From Marinobacter xestospongiae (GTDB lineage: Bacteria > Pseudomonadota > Gammaproteobacteria > Pseudomonadales > Oleiphilaceae): a stretch of DNA of 64,000 nt. Every line of letters begins with the position of its first letter. Position 1 is the stretch's first letter. A program made the position numbers and the translations under genes. Below the pieces are notes generated by a model, which saw only the letters and a list, made by a program, of their open reading frames with translations, was not told the origin of the DNA and did no database searches. Positions 55,309 to 64,000 of the stretch are shown in pieces. The DNA lies in assembly GCF_023156385.1 (NCBI RefSeq), contig NZ_JAKZAK010000007.1, positions 62,001-126,000 of the forward strand. The letters run 5' to 3'.

Positions 55309-56499
55309 TCAGTCTCCCTCCCGGTCAAGGGCCTGTAGCAGGGAGGCCTTGGAAATCACCCCCAGGTACGTGCCGTTGTCGTCGGTTACCGGCAGGCCGC
55401 AGGGCGCGGCGGCCACGGTGCCAATGATGTCGTGTAGCGAGCTGTTGCCCTTCAGCGCTTCCACCTCGCTCAGGAAGGCGCTGTTGAGGCTGCCTCCGTT
55501 CTTTTCCGCTGCCAGCAGGGAATCCAGGGAGATGGTGCCCTGGTAACGCTGCTGCCGGTCGATCACATAGCCGAAGTCGCGCTCGTTCTGGCGCAGCCGT
55601 TCCAGTGCGGCCGGCACACCGGCACCCTCGCGCTCGATCACCGTCACCTGCTTGCGACGGGCGGCATCGGCCGCGGTGAACACGGTGGATTTGTCGACCC
55701 CTCGGAAGAACGACCGCACATAGTCGTCCGCCGGGTTCTTGAGAATCTCATCCGGTGTGCCCACCTGAACCACCCGGCCGCCTTCCATGATGGCGATGCG
55801 GTCACCGATGCGCATGGCTTCGTCGAGATCGTGGGAAATGAAGATCACGGTGCGGTCGGAGTCCTGTTGCAGCTTGACCAGCTCGTCCTGCATCTCGGTG
55901 CGGATCAGCGGGTCGAGGGCGGAGAAGGCCTCGTCCATCAGCATGATGTCGGGGTCGTTGGCCAGTGCCCGGGCCAGCCCCACCCGCTGCTGCATGCCGC
56001 CGGACAGCTCATCCGGGTAGCTGTTGACGTTGGCTTCCAGGCCGACCTGGGCGAGGGCGTTGCGGGCGCGTTCATGGCGCTGCTCCCGGGGCACCCCGGA
56101 CAGTTCCAGGCCGAAGGCGGCGTTGTCGATGACATTGAGGTGGGGCATCAGCGCGAACGACTGGAACACCATGCTGATCTTTTCCCGCCGCAGCTGGTTC
56201 AGATCTTTTTCGGACAGCGAGGCGATGTCCTGATCGTCGATCCAGACTTCGCCGTCGGTGGGTTCGATCAGGCGATTGAGCAGACGCACCATGGTAGACT
56301 TACCGGAACCGGAAAGCCCCATGATGACGAATATTTCGCCCTCAAATATTTCGAAGGAGGCGTCCATGACGCCGATGGTCTGTTGGGTTTTTTCGAAGAT
56401 TTGCTGCTTGGGGATCCCCTGGCGAACCATGGCCATGGCTTCATCCGGGCGATCTCCGAAGACTTTGTACAGGTTTTTGACTACAACCTTGGGCTTCAT
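55309..56499 (-). CDS. proV: Glycine betaine ABC transporter ATP-binding protein
   Basis: 396 aa. ABC domain: Walker [10 protein letters not shown] (about residues 60-68), signature LSGGMQQR (about 163-170), Walker [14 protein letters not shown] and switch His in [11 protein letters not shown]-terminal CBS pair (about 280-395) would sense osmotic or ionic strength, as in ProV/OpuA. ATG at 56499. First gene of proVWX. Confidence 0.95.
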   Translation of the reverse strand: MKPKVVVKNLYKVFGDRPDEAMAMVRQGIPKQQIFEKTQQTIGVMDASFEIFEGEIFVIMGLSGSGKSTMVRLLNRLIEPTDGEVWIDDQDIASLSEKDLNQLRREKISMVFQSFALMPHLNVIDNAAFGLELSGVPREQRHERARNALAQVGLEANVNSYPDELSGGMQQRVGLARALANDPDIMLMDEAFSALDPLIRTEMQDELVKLQQDSDRTVIFISHDLDEAMRIGDRIAIMEGGRVVQVGTPDEILKNPADDYVRSFFRGVDKSTVFTAADAARRKQVTVIEREGAGVPAALERLRQNERDFGYVIDRQQRYQGTISLDSLLAAEKNGGSLNSAFLSEVEALKGNSSLHDIIGTVAAAPCGLPVTDDNGTYLGVISKASLLQALDREGD

Positions 56500-56634
56500 T
56501 GGGGATCACTGCCTTTGGGTTTTTTATTGTGTACGTAGCAAGAAGCGGACCTGGATCCCTCCCCATCCGGATAATTGCTTATAACTCTAATAGTAGCATG
56601 ACGTGATCCGTCGTAATTTTCTATAGATGGACAA

Positions 56635-56662
56635 TAGATCTCTAGTTCGGCGGTAGATCTCT
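56635..56662. repeat. Direct repeats TAGATCTCT upstream of proV
   Basis: TAGATCTCT occurs at 56635-56643 and 56654-56662, 19 bases apart, with TAGAT also at 56624. They lie in the 255-base AT-rich gap between proV and the K+ channel gene, about 135-165 bases ahead of proV. A regulatory role is possible. Nothing else in the gap looks like a gene. Confidence 0.4.
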
Positions 56663-56754
56663 GGATAGGCGATCAATCATGGCTTCCTGCCGGCAGATCA
56701 TGACTTTTTACCCATAGGAAAGTCCGGAGGTTGTTGGCAAGCTGTGCTGGCGCA

Positions 56755-57183
56755 TCAGCGCGATGGCCAGTTGCGTTGCATCTCCACGAACAGGAACGAG
56801 GCGCTCCAGGTGATCAGGATCAGGCCGGTCAGCGCTTCGATGCCGGTGAGGTAGCGGATGTGGCCGAACGGCTCGATGTCGCCGAAGCCGAGGGTGGTGA
56901 AGGTGGTGAAGGAAAAGTAGGCGCAGTCCATCAGGGTACCGCTGAAGTTGCCGGTCAGGTGACCCCAGGTATCGGCGTGGTGCATCAGGTAGTAGGCGCC
57001 AGCGAAGATCCACACCTCGACGGCGTGGGCCACCAGGGTACCGAGCACCGCCAGGGAAATGCGCTCGCGGTGAAAATGTTCACCAAATCGGGGCAGCAGG
57101 CGGCCCATTTCGTGCAGGAACTCGTAGTGCACTGCAACTACGATGACGACAATCAAGCTGTTGATCAATATGACCTGGAGCAC
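56755..57183 (-). CDS. Small two-TM potassium-channel-like protein
   Basis: 142 aa from a GTG at 57183 (AGAAAG upstream), chosen because it starts at the first membrane helix. An ATG at 57231 would add 16 residues and has no ribosome binding site. It has a first TM (VILINSLIVVIVVAVHY), a central hydrophobic segment, a pore loop with filter TTFTTLGFGDIEP (TLGFGD) and a final TM (ALTGLILITWSASFLFVE). Ion_trans_2 family. No RCK/TrkA domain is present, so gating is unknown. Divergent from the RND adaptor gene. Confidence 0.85.
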   Translation of the reverse strand: MLQVILINSLIVVIVVAVHYEFLHEMGRLLPRFGEHFHRERISLAVLGTLVAHAVEVWIFAGAYYLMHHADTWGHLTGNFSGTLMDCAYFSFTTFTTLGFGDIEPFGHIRYLTGIEALTGLILITWSASFLFVEMQRNWPSR

Positions 57184-57329
57184 GGCACTGGATTCTTTCT
57201 GGCAACAAAATACGTTCAGTCTAACATCCATCTGTCGGGTCGCCCGATCACTCGGCTGCAAATAACGACGTGCTGTTTTCCAAAGCTGAAGGGGCCGGCC
57301 GTGGCTCCACTGGATTTCAAGGAGTCCCC

Positions 57330-58562
57330 ATGCGACGACGTCTGATCGCCCTCGCCATCCTGGCCCTGGGTATTGCCGGCTTTCTGCTGCTCAAGTACAC
57401 CCGGCCGGAACCGGTCGAGGTCAAGGCCGAGGAGCGCAGCTGGCGGGTTGAAACCCAGACCGTGCGTCCCGCCCGTCATCAGCCGGAGCTGTCGCTCTAC
57501 GGTCAACTGACCGCTCCCCGGCAGGTTACCCTGTCAGCGCCGGTGGCGGCGGTGGTGGCGGAACGCCCGGTGCAGGAGGGTGAAGCAGTCCGGCGCGGGC
57601 AGGTACTGCTGCGGCTGGCGGATGCCGACCTGCAGCCGCTGCTGGCGGACGCCGAGGCCGATGTCGCCGACAGCCGGGCGCAACTGACCTCGGAGCGGGT
57701 GCGTCACCGGGCCGATCAGGCCGCGCTGGAGAGTGAGCAGGACATCGTCGCCAACGCCGAACGTCAGTTGTCCCGCATTGCCACCCTGGTGGAGCGCAAT
57801 CTGGCGTCCCGGGATCAGCTGGAGGCCGCCACCGATGCGCTGGCCCGAGCCCGGTTGGCGCTGGTGGCGCGTCAGCAGGCACTGGACGACCATCCCAGCC
57901 GGCTGCAGCGGTTGCAGGCGCAACTGCAACGGGCGAACGCCCGCCTCAGTTCGGTACAGCGGGATCTGCGGCGCAGTGAGGTGGTGGCGCCGTTCGACGG
58001 GCGGGTCACCAACCTGCAGGTGGCACCGGGGGATCAGGTCAACCGCTACCAGGCACTGCTGACGGTGTACCCCGACGAGGGCCTGGAGTTGCGGGCCCGC
58101 GTTCCCCAGGGCTATCGCCAGGAGCTGGCAGCGGCACTGGCCGAAGACACTCCGTTGCAGGCGAAGGCGGTGGAGGGCGATGCCCGCTTCCGTCTGGTGC
58201 GCTTTGCCGGCCAGAGCGACCCCACCGGCACCGAGGCCATCTTCCGGCTGCAGGGCCGCGCCGATGGTCTGCGTCCCGGTGCCATGGTGCCGGTGATTCT
58301 GCAGCGTCCCGCCGTGATCGACGCCGTGGCAGTCCCCTTCAGTGCGCTCTATGGCAACGACAGTGTCTACGTGGTCAATGACCAGGGGCGCATGCAGCGA
58401 ATCGCCGTGACCCGCCTGGGTGAGCTGCGCCAGGGCCGGTCACGCCCCTGGACCCTGATTGCCTCACCCGAGCTGGCGGCGGGCCAGCAACTGGTGGTGA
58501 CCCACCTGCCAAACGCCGTCAACGGCCTGCGGGTGGACGTGGTCAAGGGGGCGGATAGCTGA
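57330..58562 (+). CDS. RND efflux periplasmic adaptor
   Basis: 410 aa from the ATG at 57330 with AAGGAG upstream. N-terminal membrane anchor (about 5-22), a lipoyl-like half (VTLSAPVAAVVAERPVQEGEAVRRGQVLLRLAD), a long coiled-coil hairpin rich in Leu/Gln/Arg (about 95-205), the second lipoyl half (VVAPFDGRVTNLQVAPGDQV) and a beta-barrel/membrane-proximal region. HlyD/AcrA type. Its stop overlaps the start of the pump gene by one base. No outer-membrane channel gene is next to the pair. Confidence 0.92.
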   Translation: MRRRLIALAILALGIAGFLLLKYTRPEPVEVKAEERSWRVETQTVRPARHQPELSLYGQLTAPRQVTLSAPVAAVVAERPVQEGEAVRRGQVLLRLADADLQPLLADAEADVADSRAQLTSERVRHRADQAALESEQDIVANAERQLSRIATLVERNLASRDQLEAATDALARARLALVARQQALDDHPSRLQRLQAQLQRANARLSSVQRDLRRSEVVAPFDGRVTNLQVAPGDQVNRYQALLTVYPDEGLELRARVPQGYRQELAAALAEDTPLQAKAVEGDARFRLVRFAGQSDPTGTEAIFRLQGRADGLRPGAMVPVILQRPAVIDAVAVPFSALYGNDSVYVVNDQGRMQRIAVTRLGELRQGRSRPWTLIASPELAAGQQLVVTHLPNAVNGLRVDVVKGADS

Positions 58563-61500
58563 TGGCCAATCGACGGGGTGTCATCGGTTTCTTTGTTCAC
58601 CACCGGGTCGCCGCCAACCTGGTGATGCTGGTGATGCTGCTCGGCGGTGTGCTGGCGATGAGCCGGATGAACATCCAGTTCTTCCCCACCTTTGCCCTCG
58701 ACATCGTCAGTGTGCGGGTGCCCTGGAGCGGGGCGTCCGCCGAGGACGTGGAGCAGGGCATCACCGATCCCCTGGAGCAGCGGCTGCGCAATCTGGAGGG
58801 GCTGAAGAAAATGACCTCCACCTCGGCCCAGGGCATCAGCAACATCTCCCTGGAATTCCATGAGGGCACCGATCCGATCCAGGCACTGGACGATGTCCGT
58901 CAGCGGGTGGACGAGTTCACCAACCTGCCGGTGGATGCCGAGGAGCCCCAGGTGGCCCGGATCGAGCGGTATGACCCGGTCGCGCGGCTGCTGGTGTTCG
59001 GCGATCTCACCGACGACGAGCGGCGGGCGCTGGCCTACCGTTTTGAGAACGAACTGCTGGACGCCGGCATCGACCGGGTGGACCTCAAAGGCCTGCCGGA
59101 GCTGCAAGTCAGCATCGAGATCCCGGCGGCCGAGCTGGACGGCCTGGGTCTGTCGCTGGACCAGATTGCCGACCGGGTGCGCTCGGTGTCGCGGGACCTG
59201 CCGGCGGGACTGCTGGGCCAGCAGGACGCCACCCGCGAACTGCGTTCGGTGGAACAGCGGCGAACCCCGGACGCCTTTGCAGCCGTGCCGCTGGTCAGCA
59301 GTGACCGGGTGCGCATTACCCTGGGGGACGTCGCCATTATCCGCCAGGAACCGCGGACCGGCCAGGTGATGCTGAGCCGCGATGGCCAGCCCGCGGTGGA
59401 GCTGTTGCTCAGCCGCTCGGAGGATGGCGACTCGCTGAAAGCGGCTGAGGTCCTGGCGCGCTGGCTGGAACGGACTGGTCCGACGCTGCCGCCGACGGTA
59501 CAACTGGAGGTGTACGACGAGTCCTGGCAACTGATCGACGACCGCATTTCGCTGCTGATCAACAATGGTCTGGGCGGCCTGGTGCTGGTGATCCTGCTGT
59601 TGTACCTGTTCCTGCCGGGGCGGGTGGCCTGGTGGGTGGCCGTCGGTATCCCCACCGCGTTTCTGGCGTCGATGATCGTGCTGTGGCTGATCGGTGGCTC
59701 CATCAACATGATTTCGCTGTTTGCGCTGATCATGGCGCTGGGGGTGATTGTGGATGACGCCATCGTGGTGGGGGAGGATGCCGATGCCCACGCCCGCATG
59801 GGGGAGGGCTCTATGCATGCCTCCGAAGGCGCCGCCCGGCGCATGGTATGGCCGGTGCTGGCGTCGTCGCTGACCACGGTGGCGGCGTTCATGCCGTTGC
59901 TGGTGGTGGGGGGCATCATAGGCAACATCCTGCAGGACATCCCGCTGGTGATGATCTGTGTGCTGGCGGCGTCGCTGGTGGAGTGTTTCATTGTGCTGCC
60001 CGCGCATCTGCGCCACGCCTTTGTGCCGGCCGATCAGACCCCGAGGCGGCGACCGTCACCGGTGGCACGGCTGCGGGGCCGCTTTGAGCAGGGCTTCGAG
60101 CGTTTCCGCGAAGGGCCGTTCCGGCGGTTTTCCCGGTTCACCCTGCATTACCGTGGCGCCACCCTGTGCGGCGCGCTGGCGCTGGGGCTGTTCACCGTCG
60201 GGCTGCTGGTAGGCGGGCGGCTGCCGTTCAACTTTTTCCCGTCGCCGGAGCCGTCGATCTTCTATGCCAACGCCAGCTTCGTTACCGGCACCAGTCGGGC
60301 GACGGTGGACCGCTTCCTCGCCGAGATGGAGGCGACTCTCAACGACACCGAACAGGCCCTGGGCGGCAATCTGATCCTGCACGCCGTTACCAGCCACGGT
60401 CAGACCCTGGCGGCGGAGGGCGGCAGTCGTCAGGGCGATGAGGTTGGCGGGATTATGGTGGAGCTGGTGCCCTCGGACCAGCGCAGCGTCCGCAACCCCG
60501 AGTTCATTCGCGCCTGGCAGTCACGGCTGACGCTGCCGGCGGGGCTGGAGAGCCTCAACCTGGAGGCCCGCAATGCCGGCCCACCGGGCAAGGATCTGGC
60601 GGTGCGACTCACCGGTGACAACGCCGGTGAGCTGAAACAGGCGGCGGAAGCGTTGAACGAGGCCATTCGCGGTCTGCCCGGAGTACTGGACAGCGGCGAC
60701 GACATGCCCTGGGGGCGGGAGCAGCTGATCTACGCGGTCAATCCTTTCGGTGACGCCCTGGGACTGACCACCGAAAGCCTGGGGCGGCAGTTGCGGGCGG
60801 CCTTCGATGGCCGCATTGCCCAGGTCTACCAGGACGGTCGCGACGAGATTGAGGTGCGGGTGCAGCTGCCACGGGACCAGCGTGAACAACTGGCGACGCT
60901 GTCGCGGCTGACGGTGCGGGTGCCGGATGGACGATTCGTGCCCCTCGACCAGGTCATGACACTGGATCATCGTCAGGGCTTCCAGGCCCTGCGCCACGCC
61001 GATGGTCAGTTGGCGGTGGAGGTGGGTGCCTCGCTGGACACCCGCATCAGCACCGCCGACCAGGCCAAGGAAAGTCTGGAGGAAACGGTGTTGCCGGAGC
61101 TGGCCAGCCGCTACAACCTGCGTTACAGCTTTGAGGGACGGCTGGCGGACCAGCGCGAGACGCTTGCGGACATGCGCACCGGCCTGGTGATCGGTCTGGG
61201 GCTGATGTATGTGGTGCTGGTGTGGGTGTTTGCGTCCTGGAGCCTGCCGCTGATCGTGATGGCGATCATCCCGTTTGCGTTGGTGGGGGCGCTGCTGGGC
61301 CACTGGATTATGGGGCTTCAGCTCACCATTTTGTCGCTGTTCGGGTTGTTTGGGCTGTCGGGCATCGTGGTCAACAACGCCATCATCCTGGTGACCTTCT
61401 ACAACCAGCAACGGGCAAAGGGACTGACCATCCTGGATGCGCTCAACGAGGCGGTGGTGCAGCGGGTACGGGCGGTGGTGCTGACCTCGCTGACCACCAT

Positions 61501-61699
61501 TGGCGGCCTGTTGCCGCTGCTGTTTGAAACGTCACTGCAGGCCCAGTTCCTGATTCCCATGGCGACCTCCATCGCCTTCGGCCTGGGGCTGTCGACCCTG
61601 CTGGTGCTGGTGGTGATCCCAGCGCTGCTGTCCTACCTGGAGCAGTTCCGGGTGTGGCGTCAGCAGCGCCGGGGAAGGCCGGCGGCCGTGGCGGAGTAA
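58562..61699 (+). CDS. RND-family efflux pump inner-membrane protein
   Basis: 1045 aa, the expected length for an HAE-type RND pump. It has twelve TM helices and two large periplasmic loops. VPWSGASAEDVEQGITDPLEQRL is the typical first loop start, and the TM4 segment ALGVIVDDAIVVGEDA carries the paired Asp of the proton relay. C-terminal GLFGLSGIVVNNAIILV and LTSLTTIGGLLPLLFET are family blocks. Substrate is unknown. The last codons form a hairpin (61685-61711). Confidence 0.94.
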   Translation: MANRRGVIGFFVHHRVAANLVMLVMLLGGVLAMSRMNIQFFPTFALDIVSVRVPWSGASAEDVEQGITDPLEQRLRNLEGLKKMTSTSAQGISNISLEFHEGTDPIQALDDVRQRVDEFTNLPVDAEEPQVARIERYDPVARLLVFGDLTDDERRALAYRFENELLDAGIDRVDLKGLPELQVSIEIPAAELDGLGLSLDQIADRVRSVSRDLPAGLLGQQDATRELRSVEQRRTPDAFAAVPLVSSDRVRITLGDVAIIRQEPRTGQVMLSRDGQPAVELLLSRSEDGDSLKAAEVLARWLERTGPTLPPTVQLEVYDESWQLIDDRISLLINNGLGGLVLVILLLYLFLPGRVAWWVAVGIPTAFLASMIVLWLIGGSINMISLFALIMALGVIVDDAIVVGEDADAHARMGEGSMHASEGAARRMVWPVLASSLTTVAAFMPLLVVGGIIGNILQDIPLVMICVLAASLVECFIVLPAHLRHAFVPADQTPRRRPSPVARLRGRFEQGFERFREGPFRRFSRFTLHYRGATLCGALALGLFTVGLLVGGRLPFNFFPSPEPSIFYANASFVTGTSRATVDRFLAEMEATLNDTEQALGGNLILHAVTSHGQTLAAEGGSRQGDEVGGIMVELVPSDQRSVRNPEFIRAWQSRLTLPAGLESLNLEARNAGPPGKDLAVRLTGDNAGELKQAAEALNEAIRGLPGVLDSGDDMPWGREQLIYAVNPFGDALGLTTESLGRQLRAAFDGRIAQVYQDGRDEIEVRVQLPRDQREQLATLSRLTVRVPDGRFVPLDQVMTLDHRQGFQALRHADGQLAVEVGASLDTRISTADQAKESLEETVLPELASRYNLRYSFEGRLADQRETLADMRTGLVIGLGLMYVVLVWVFASWSLPLIVMAIIPFALVGALLGHWIMGLQLTILSLFGLFGLSGIVVNNAIILVTFYNQQRAKGLTILDALNEAVVQRVRAVVLTSLTTIGGLLPLLFETSLQAQFLIPMATSIAFGLGLSTLLVLVVIPALLSYLEQFRVWRQQRRGRPAAVAE

Positions 61700-61711
61700 C
61701 ACCGCCACGGC
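61685..61711. terminator. Perfect hairpin between convergent RND pump and amtB
   Basis: GCCGTGGCGG (61685-61694) and CCGCCACGGC (61702-61711) form a 10-bp perfect stem with a 7-base loop that contains the RND stop codon. No T-tract on either strand. It is placed to end or protect both converging transcripts. Confidence 0.5.
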
Positions 61712-61717
61712 GGGGGA

Positions 61718-62926
61718 TCATTCCATTGAGGTGGCGCCGATGCGGTGAATGCTGACGTCGGCGCCGTTGAACTCTTCTTCCTCGCTCAGGCGCAGTCCGG
61801 AGATCGCCTGTATGGCGCCGTAGACGATCAGGCCACCGGCCAGAGCGATGGCGACACCGGCGAGAGAGCCGACGATCTGTGCCATCAGGCTGACCCCGCC
61901 AAGGCCGCCGAGGGCCTGCTGGCCGAAGATGCCGGCGGCGATGCCACCCCAGACCCCGCAGATGCCGTGCAGCGGCCAAACCCCCAGCACGTCGTCCAGG
62001 CGCTCGATCTTGGCCTGGGCCCACTCAAACAGGTAAACGAACAGGGCACCGGCAATGCCACCGGTGACCAGGGCGCCCACCGGATGCATCAGGTCCGAGC
62101 CGGCGCAGACCGCCACCAGGCCGGCCAGCGGGCCGTTGTGGATAAAGCCCGGGTCCTTGCGGCCCAGCAGCATCGACACCAGCACGCCACCCACCATGGC
62201 CATCAGGCTGTTGACCGCCACCAGGCCGCTGATGCCGTCCAGGGTCTGGGCGGACATGACGTTGAAGCCGAACCAGCCAACGGTGAGAATCCAGGCCCCC
62301 AGCGCCAGGAAGGGAATGTTGGACGGTGCGAACGCCACCACCCGGCCATTGCGGTAGCGACCGTTACGGGCGCCCAGCAACAGGACGGCGGCGAGGGCGA
62401 TCCAGCCACCGACGCCGTGCACCACCACCGAGCCGGCAAAGTCGTGGAAGCCTGCACCAAACTGGGCCTCCAGCCAGGCCTGGAAGCCGTAGTTGCCGTT
62501 CCAGATCAGACCCTCGAAGAACGGGTAGACCAGGCCCACGATCAGCCCGGAGGCGATCAGCATGGGGTAGAAGCGGGCGCGTTCGGCAATACCGCCGGAG
62601 ACAATGGCAGGAATGGCGGCGGCAAAGGTCATCAGGAAGAAAAACTTCACCAGATCATAGCCGTTGCCTGCGGTCAGCTCGCTGGCGCTGGCCATGAAGT
62701 GGTTGCCGTAGGCGACGTAGTAGCCGATAAAAAAGTAGACCACGGCGGAGATGCCGAAGTCGGTCATGATCTTGACCAGGGCATTGACCTGGTTCTTGTG
62801 ACGGACGGTGCCGACCTCAAGGAAGGCAAAGCCGGCATGCATGGCCAGCACCATAATGGCGCCGATGAGAATGAACAGGGTGTTGGCACTGGCGGTCAGC
62901 GTGTGCACTGCGCTGGTGATATCCAC
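61718..62926 (-). CDS. amtB: Ammonium transporter
   Basis: 402 aa from a GTG at 62926 (AGGAG about 10 bases upstream). Eleven TM helices. Signatures are FAFLEVGTVRHKNQVNALVKIM, DFAGSVVVHGVGGWIALAAVL with the pore His, and LHGICGVWGGIAAGIFG with the second His. There is no signal peptide segment as in E. coli AmtB. No glnK gene is adjacent, which is unusual for proteobacterial amtB. A sigma-54 promoter and an NtrC-type site are upstream. Confidence 0.95.
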   Translation of the reverse strand: MDITSAVHTLTASANTLFILIGAIMVLAMHAGFAFLEVGTVRHKNQVNALVKIMTDFGISAVVYFFIGYYVAYGNHFMASASELTAGNGYDLVKFFFLMTFAAAIPAIVSGGIAERARFYPMLIASGLIVGLVYPFFEGLIWNGNYGFQAWLEAQFGAGFHDFAGSVVVHGVGGWIALAAVLLLGARNGRYRNGRVVAFAPSNIPFLALGAWILTVGWFGFNVMSAQTLDGISGLVAVNSLMAMVGGVLVSMLLGRKDPGFIHNGPLAGLVAVCAGSDLMHPVGALVTGGIAGALFVYLFEWAQAKIERLDDVLGVWPLHGICGVWGGIAAGIFGQQALGGLGGVSLMAQIVGSLAGVAIALAGGLIVYGAIQAISGLRLSEEEEFNGADVSIHRIGATSME

Positions 62927-62998
62927 GTGTGATCGCTCCTGAAGTTATAGGTTGCCCGTTTGACAGGCATTTTTTGGAATCAACGTGGAGAGTTGCCA

Positions 62999-63013
62999 GC
63001 AATTAGTGTTCCA
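62999..63013 (-). promoter_or_regulatory. Sigma-54 promoter of amtB
   Basis: On the minus strand TGGAAC-ACTAA-TTGC matches the -24/-12 consensus TGGCAC-N5-TTGC with one mismatch and correct spacing. It lies about 73 bases ahead of the GTG start. Confidence 0.75.
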
Positions 63014-63099
63014 GTTTGGCGCATTTAGCGGCAGAAGCGGTGGTTAACGCCAAACAATGGGGCAAGCTGGAATATTCGAGTGTGGAGACTCGCGTAATC

Positions 63100-63192
63100 T
63101 GCACCGGACTGGTGCGGTCCGGTGCGAAATGTCACGCCAGGGCTCTCTCTTGGTGCGAGCTTGGCGGGCTGGTGCGAGCCCGGTGGGTGCGA
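63100..63192. promoter_or_regulatory. NtrC-type enhancer and GGTGCG half-site cluster
   Basis: TGCACCGGACTGGTGCG (63100-63116) matches the NtrC consensus TGCACC-N5-GGTGCA with one mismatch, about 90-115 bases upstream of the sigma-54 promoter. Further GGTGCG(A) half-sites follow at 63121, 63152, 63171 and 63186. The 280-base gap 62927-63206 holds these elements and no gene. Confidence 0.7.
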
Positions 63193-63206
63193 ACCCGTAC
63201 GCAGGG

Positions 63207-64000
63207 TTACCAGGTAAAGTCGTTGTTGTCCGCGGGCTCGGTGTCCTGATTGGGTTCTGCCGCCGGTTCAGGTGACGTTTGGGCCGGCTCAGGCGCCGGG
63301 GCTGGCATGGTTGTCTGGGGCGCCGGTTGGGGCCGGGGCTGCTCACTGTCGGTCGGCGAGATCGATTCCATGTCGGGTATCAGCAGGCCGGTGTCGCCGC
63401 TTTCGATCAGTTCCCGCAGACGGGCTTCCTCCTCCCGCATCGGCCCGGACAGGTCGATGATGATCTCCACCCGCCGGTTCAGCGCCCGGTTCTCCGGGCT
63501 GTCGTTGGCGGCCCGCGGCTGGGTGGCGGCGAGGCCCTTAACCACCAGCCGCTCCTGTTCCACCGCGCCGCTTTCCAGCAGCACATTGGCGACGGTGGCG
63601 GCTCGCACCGCCGACAGGTCCCAGTTGCTTTGGAATCGGGCACTGTTGATGGGCACGTTATCGGTGTGGCCTTCGATGGTGAGCTTGCCGGGAATGTCGG
63701 CGAACACCTCCGCCATGTCCAGCAGCAGGCCCTCGAATTCCCAGGTCAGCTCCGCTGAGCCTGACGGGAACGAGCCCCGCTCCTCAATGCGGATGATGAT
63801 GCGATGCTGGTCCTGATCCTCTGCCAGTTGCACGCGGCCGTCACGGATGGCGTCGTCCAGTACCTCGGCAACCTGGGCGGTGGTCTCCGACATCTGCTGT
63901 TCGATCTGATCGTCGATCTGCTGCTGGATCTGGCTACGCAGGGTTGCCAGCTGCGGGTCCTGCTCCGAGGTGGTCTGTTTGACTTCGTTCACCAAAGTCG
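63207..64000 (-). CDS. Flagellar motor protein MotB/MotD-like (5' end cut off)
   Basis: At least 263 residues; the gene runs off the window, so the N-terminal membrane anchor with the proton-binding Asp is not visible. An ATG at 63995 is probably internal. The OmpA-like peptidoglycan-binding domain is clear: IPGKLTIEGHTDNVPINSARFQSNWDLSAVRA in outline, then NRRVEIIIDLS. A Pro/Ala/Glu-rich tail of about 60 residues follows. It should belong to the stator. Whether it is MotB or the MotD paralogue depends on upstream sequence. Confidence 0.85.
   Translation of the reverse strand, partial: TLVNEVKQTTSEQDPQLATLRSQIQQQIDDQIEQQMSETTAQVAEVLDDAIRDGRVQLAEDQDQHRIIIRIEERGSFPSGSAELTWEFEGLLLDMAEVFADIPGKLTIEGHTDNVPINSARFQSNWDLSAVRAATVANVLLESGAVEQERLVVKGLAATQPRAANDSPENRALNRRVEIIIDLSGPMREEEARLRELIESGDTGLLIPDMESISPTDSEQPRPQPAPQTTMPAPAPEPAQTSPEPAAEPNQDTEPADNNDFTW

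Noticed and set aside
58367..60016. 549-codon minus-strand open frame
   Set aside because: It lies antisense to the RND pump and is rich in His/Gln/Arg without domains, so it is a shadow frame.
63111..63192. GGTGCG repeats as a CRISPR-like array
   Set aside because: Units are only 6-7 bases and unevenly spaced, and one forms an NtrC palindrome, so they are better read as half-sites.

Overview
This is a contiguous, GC-rich (by eye) stretch of a gammaproteobacterial chromosome. It is densely coding, with short intergenic gaps. I saw no rRNA or tRNA genes, insertion sequences, phage genes or CRISPR arrays. The gene content suggests a free-living, probably marine or halotolerant, motile heterotroph of the Marinobacter/Alcanivorax/Halomonas type: a TRAP transporter, ProVWX betaine uptake, a SulP transporter, fatty-acyl-CoA ligases, c-di-GMP enzymes and a MotB-type protein. 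The genus assignment is inference.

Layout. 0.2-3.4 kb: a TRAP transporter accessory lipoprotein (TatT-like) and a fused TRAP permease. 3.4-9.7 kb: glutaryl-CoA dehydrogenase, a TetR regulator, a two-component system next to an exported MsrA-MsrB fusion, and a membrane Zn peptidase. 9.7-16.5 kb: a short tyrosine phosphatase-like protein, a DnaQ-type exonuclease with a cNMP/CBS/DUF294 protein, CobU, an acyl-CoA synthetase and a divergent AraC regulator. 16.5-20 kb: a diguanylate cyclase and a di-haem cytochrome c peroxidase-like lipoprotein.

12.8-41.6 kb holds a dispersed cobalamin assimilation and assembly set: cobU, cobC, cobT, cbiB, threonine-phosphate decarboxylase, a beta-propeller lipoprotein, btuB behind a clear cobalamin riboswitch, btuF-btuC-btuD, cobO, cobQ and cobS. 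Between cobQ and cobS lies an accessory stretch (32.2-40.8 kb). It holds an orphan secreted protein, a YbaK-like editing protein, an orphan solute-binding protein, a glutaredoxin, a tautomerase-like protein, a nucleotidyltransferase, an XRE-cupin regulator divergent from ridA-permease-amino-acid oxidase, and a HEPN/nucleotidyltransferase pair.

41.6-48.2 kb is a QseBC/PmrAB-type two-component system divergent from a five-gene operon: thermostable-haemolysin-family protein, AMP-dependent ligase, haem-oxygenase-like diiron protein, short-chain dehydrogenase and TPR protein. Four phased CTTAAG-type half-sites lie between the two units. This operon looks like an uncharacterised acyl-derived metabolite pathway under dedicated two-component control. 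48.3-64 kb: a SulP transporter, an orphan CbiM-like permease, a PAS-PAS-GGDEF-EAL protein, proVWX with a terminator, a small K+ channel, an RND efflux pair, amtB with a sigma-54 promoter and NtrC-type site, and a partial MotB/MotD.

The strongest leads are (1) the beta-propeller lipoprotein in the riboswitch-btuB operon, which resembles the BtuG arrangement of Bacteroidetes, (2) the haemolysin/ligase/diiron/SDR operon and its phased operator, and (3) the HEPN/MNT pair with a fused winged helix, three palindromes around its promoter and a non-canonical HEPN motif.
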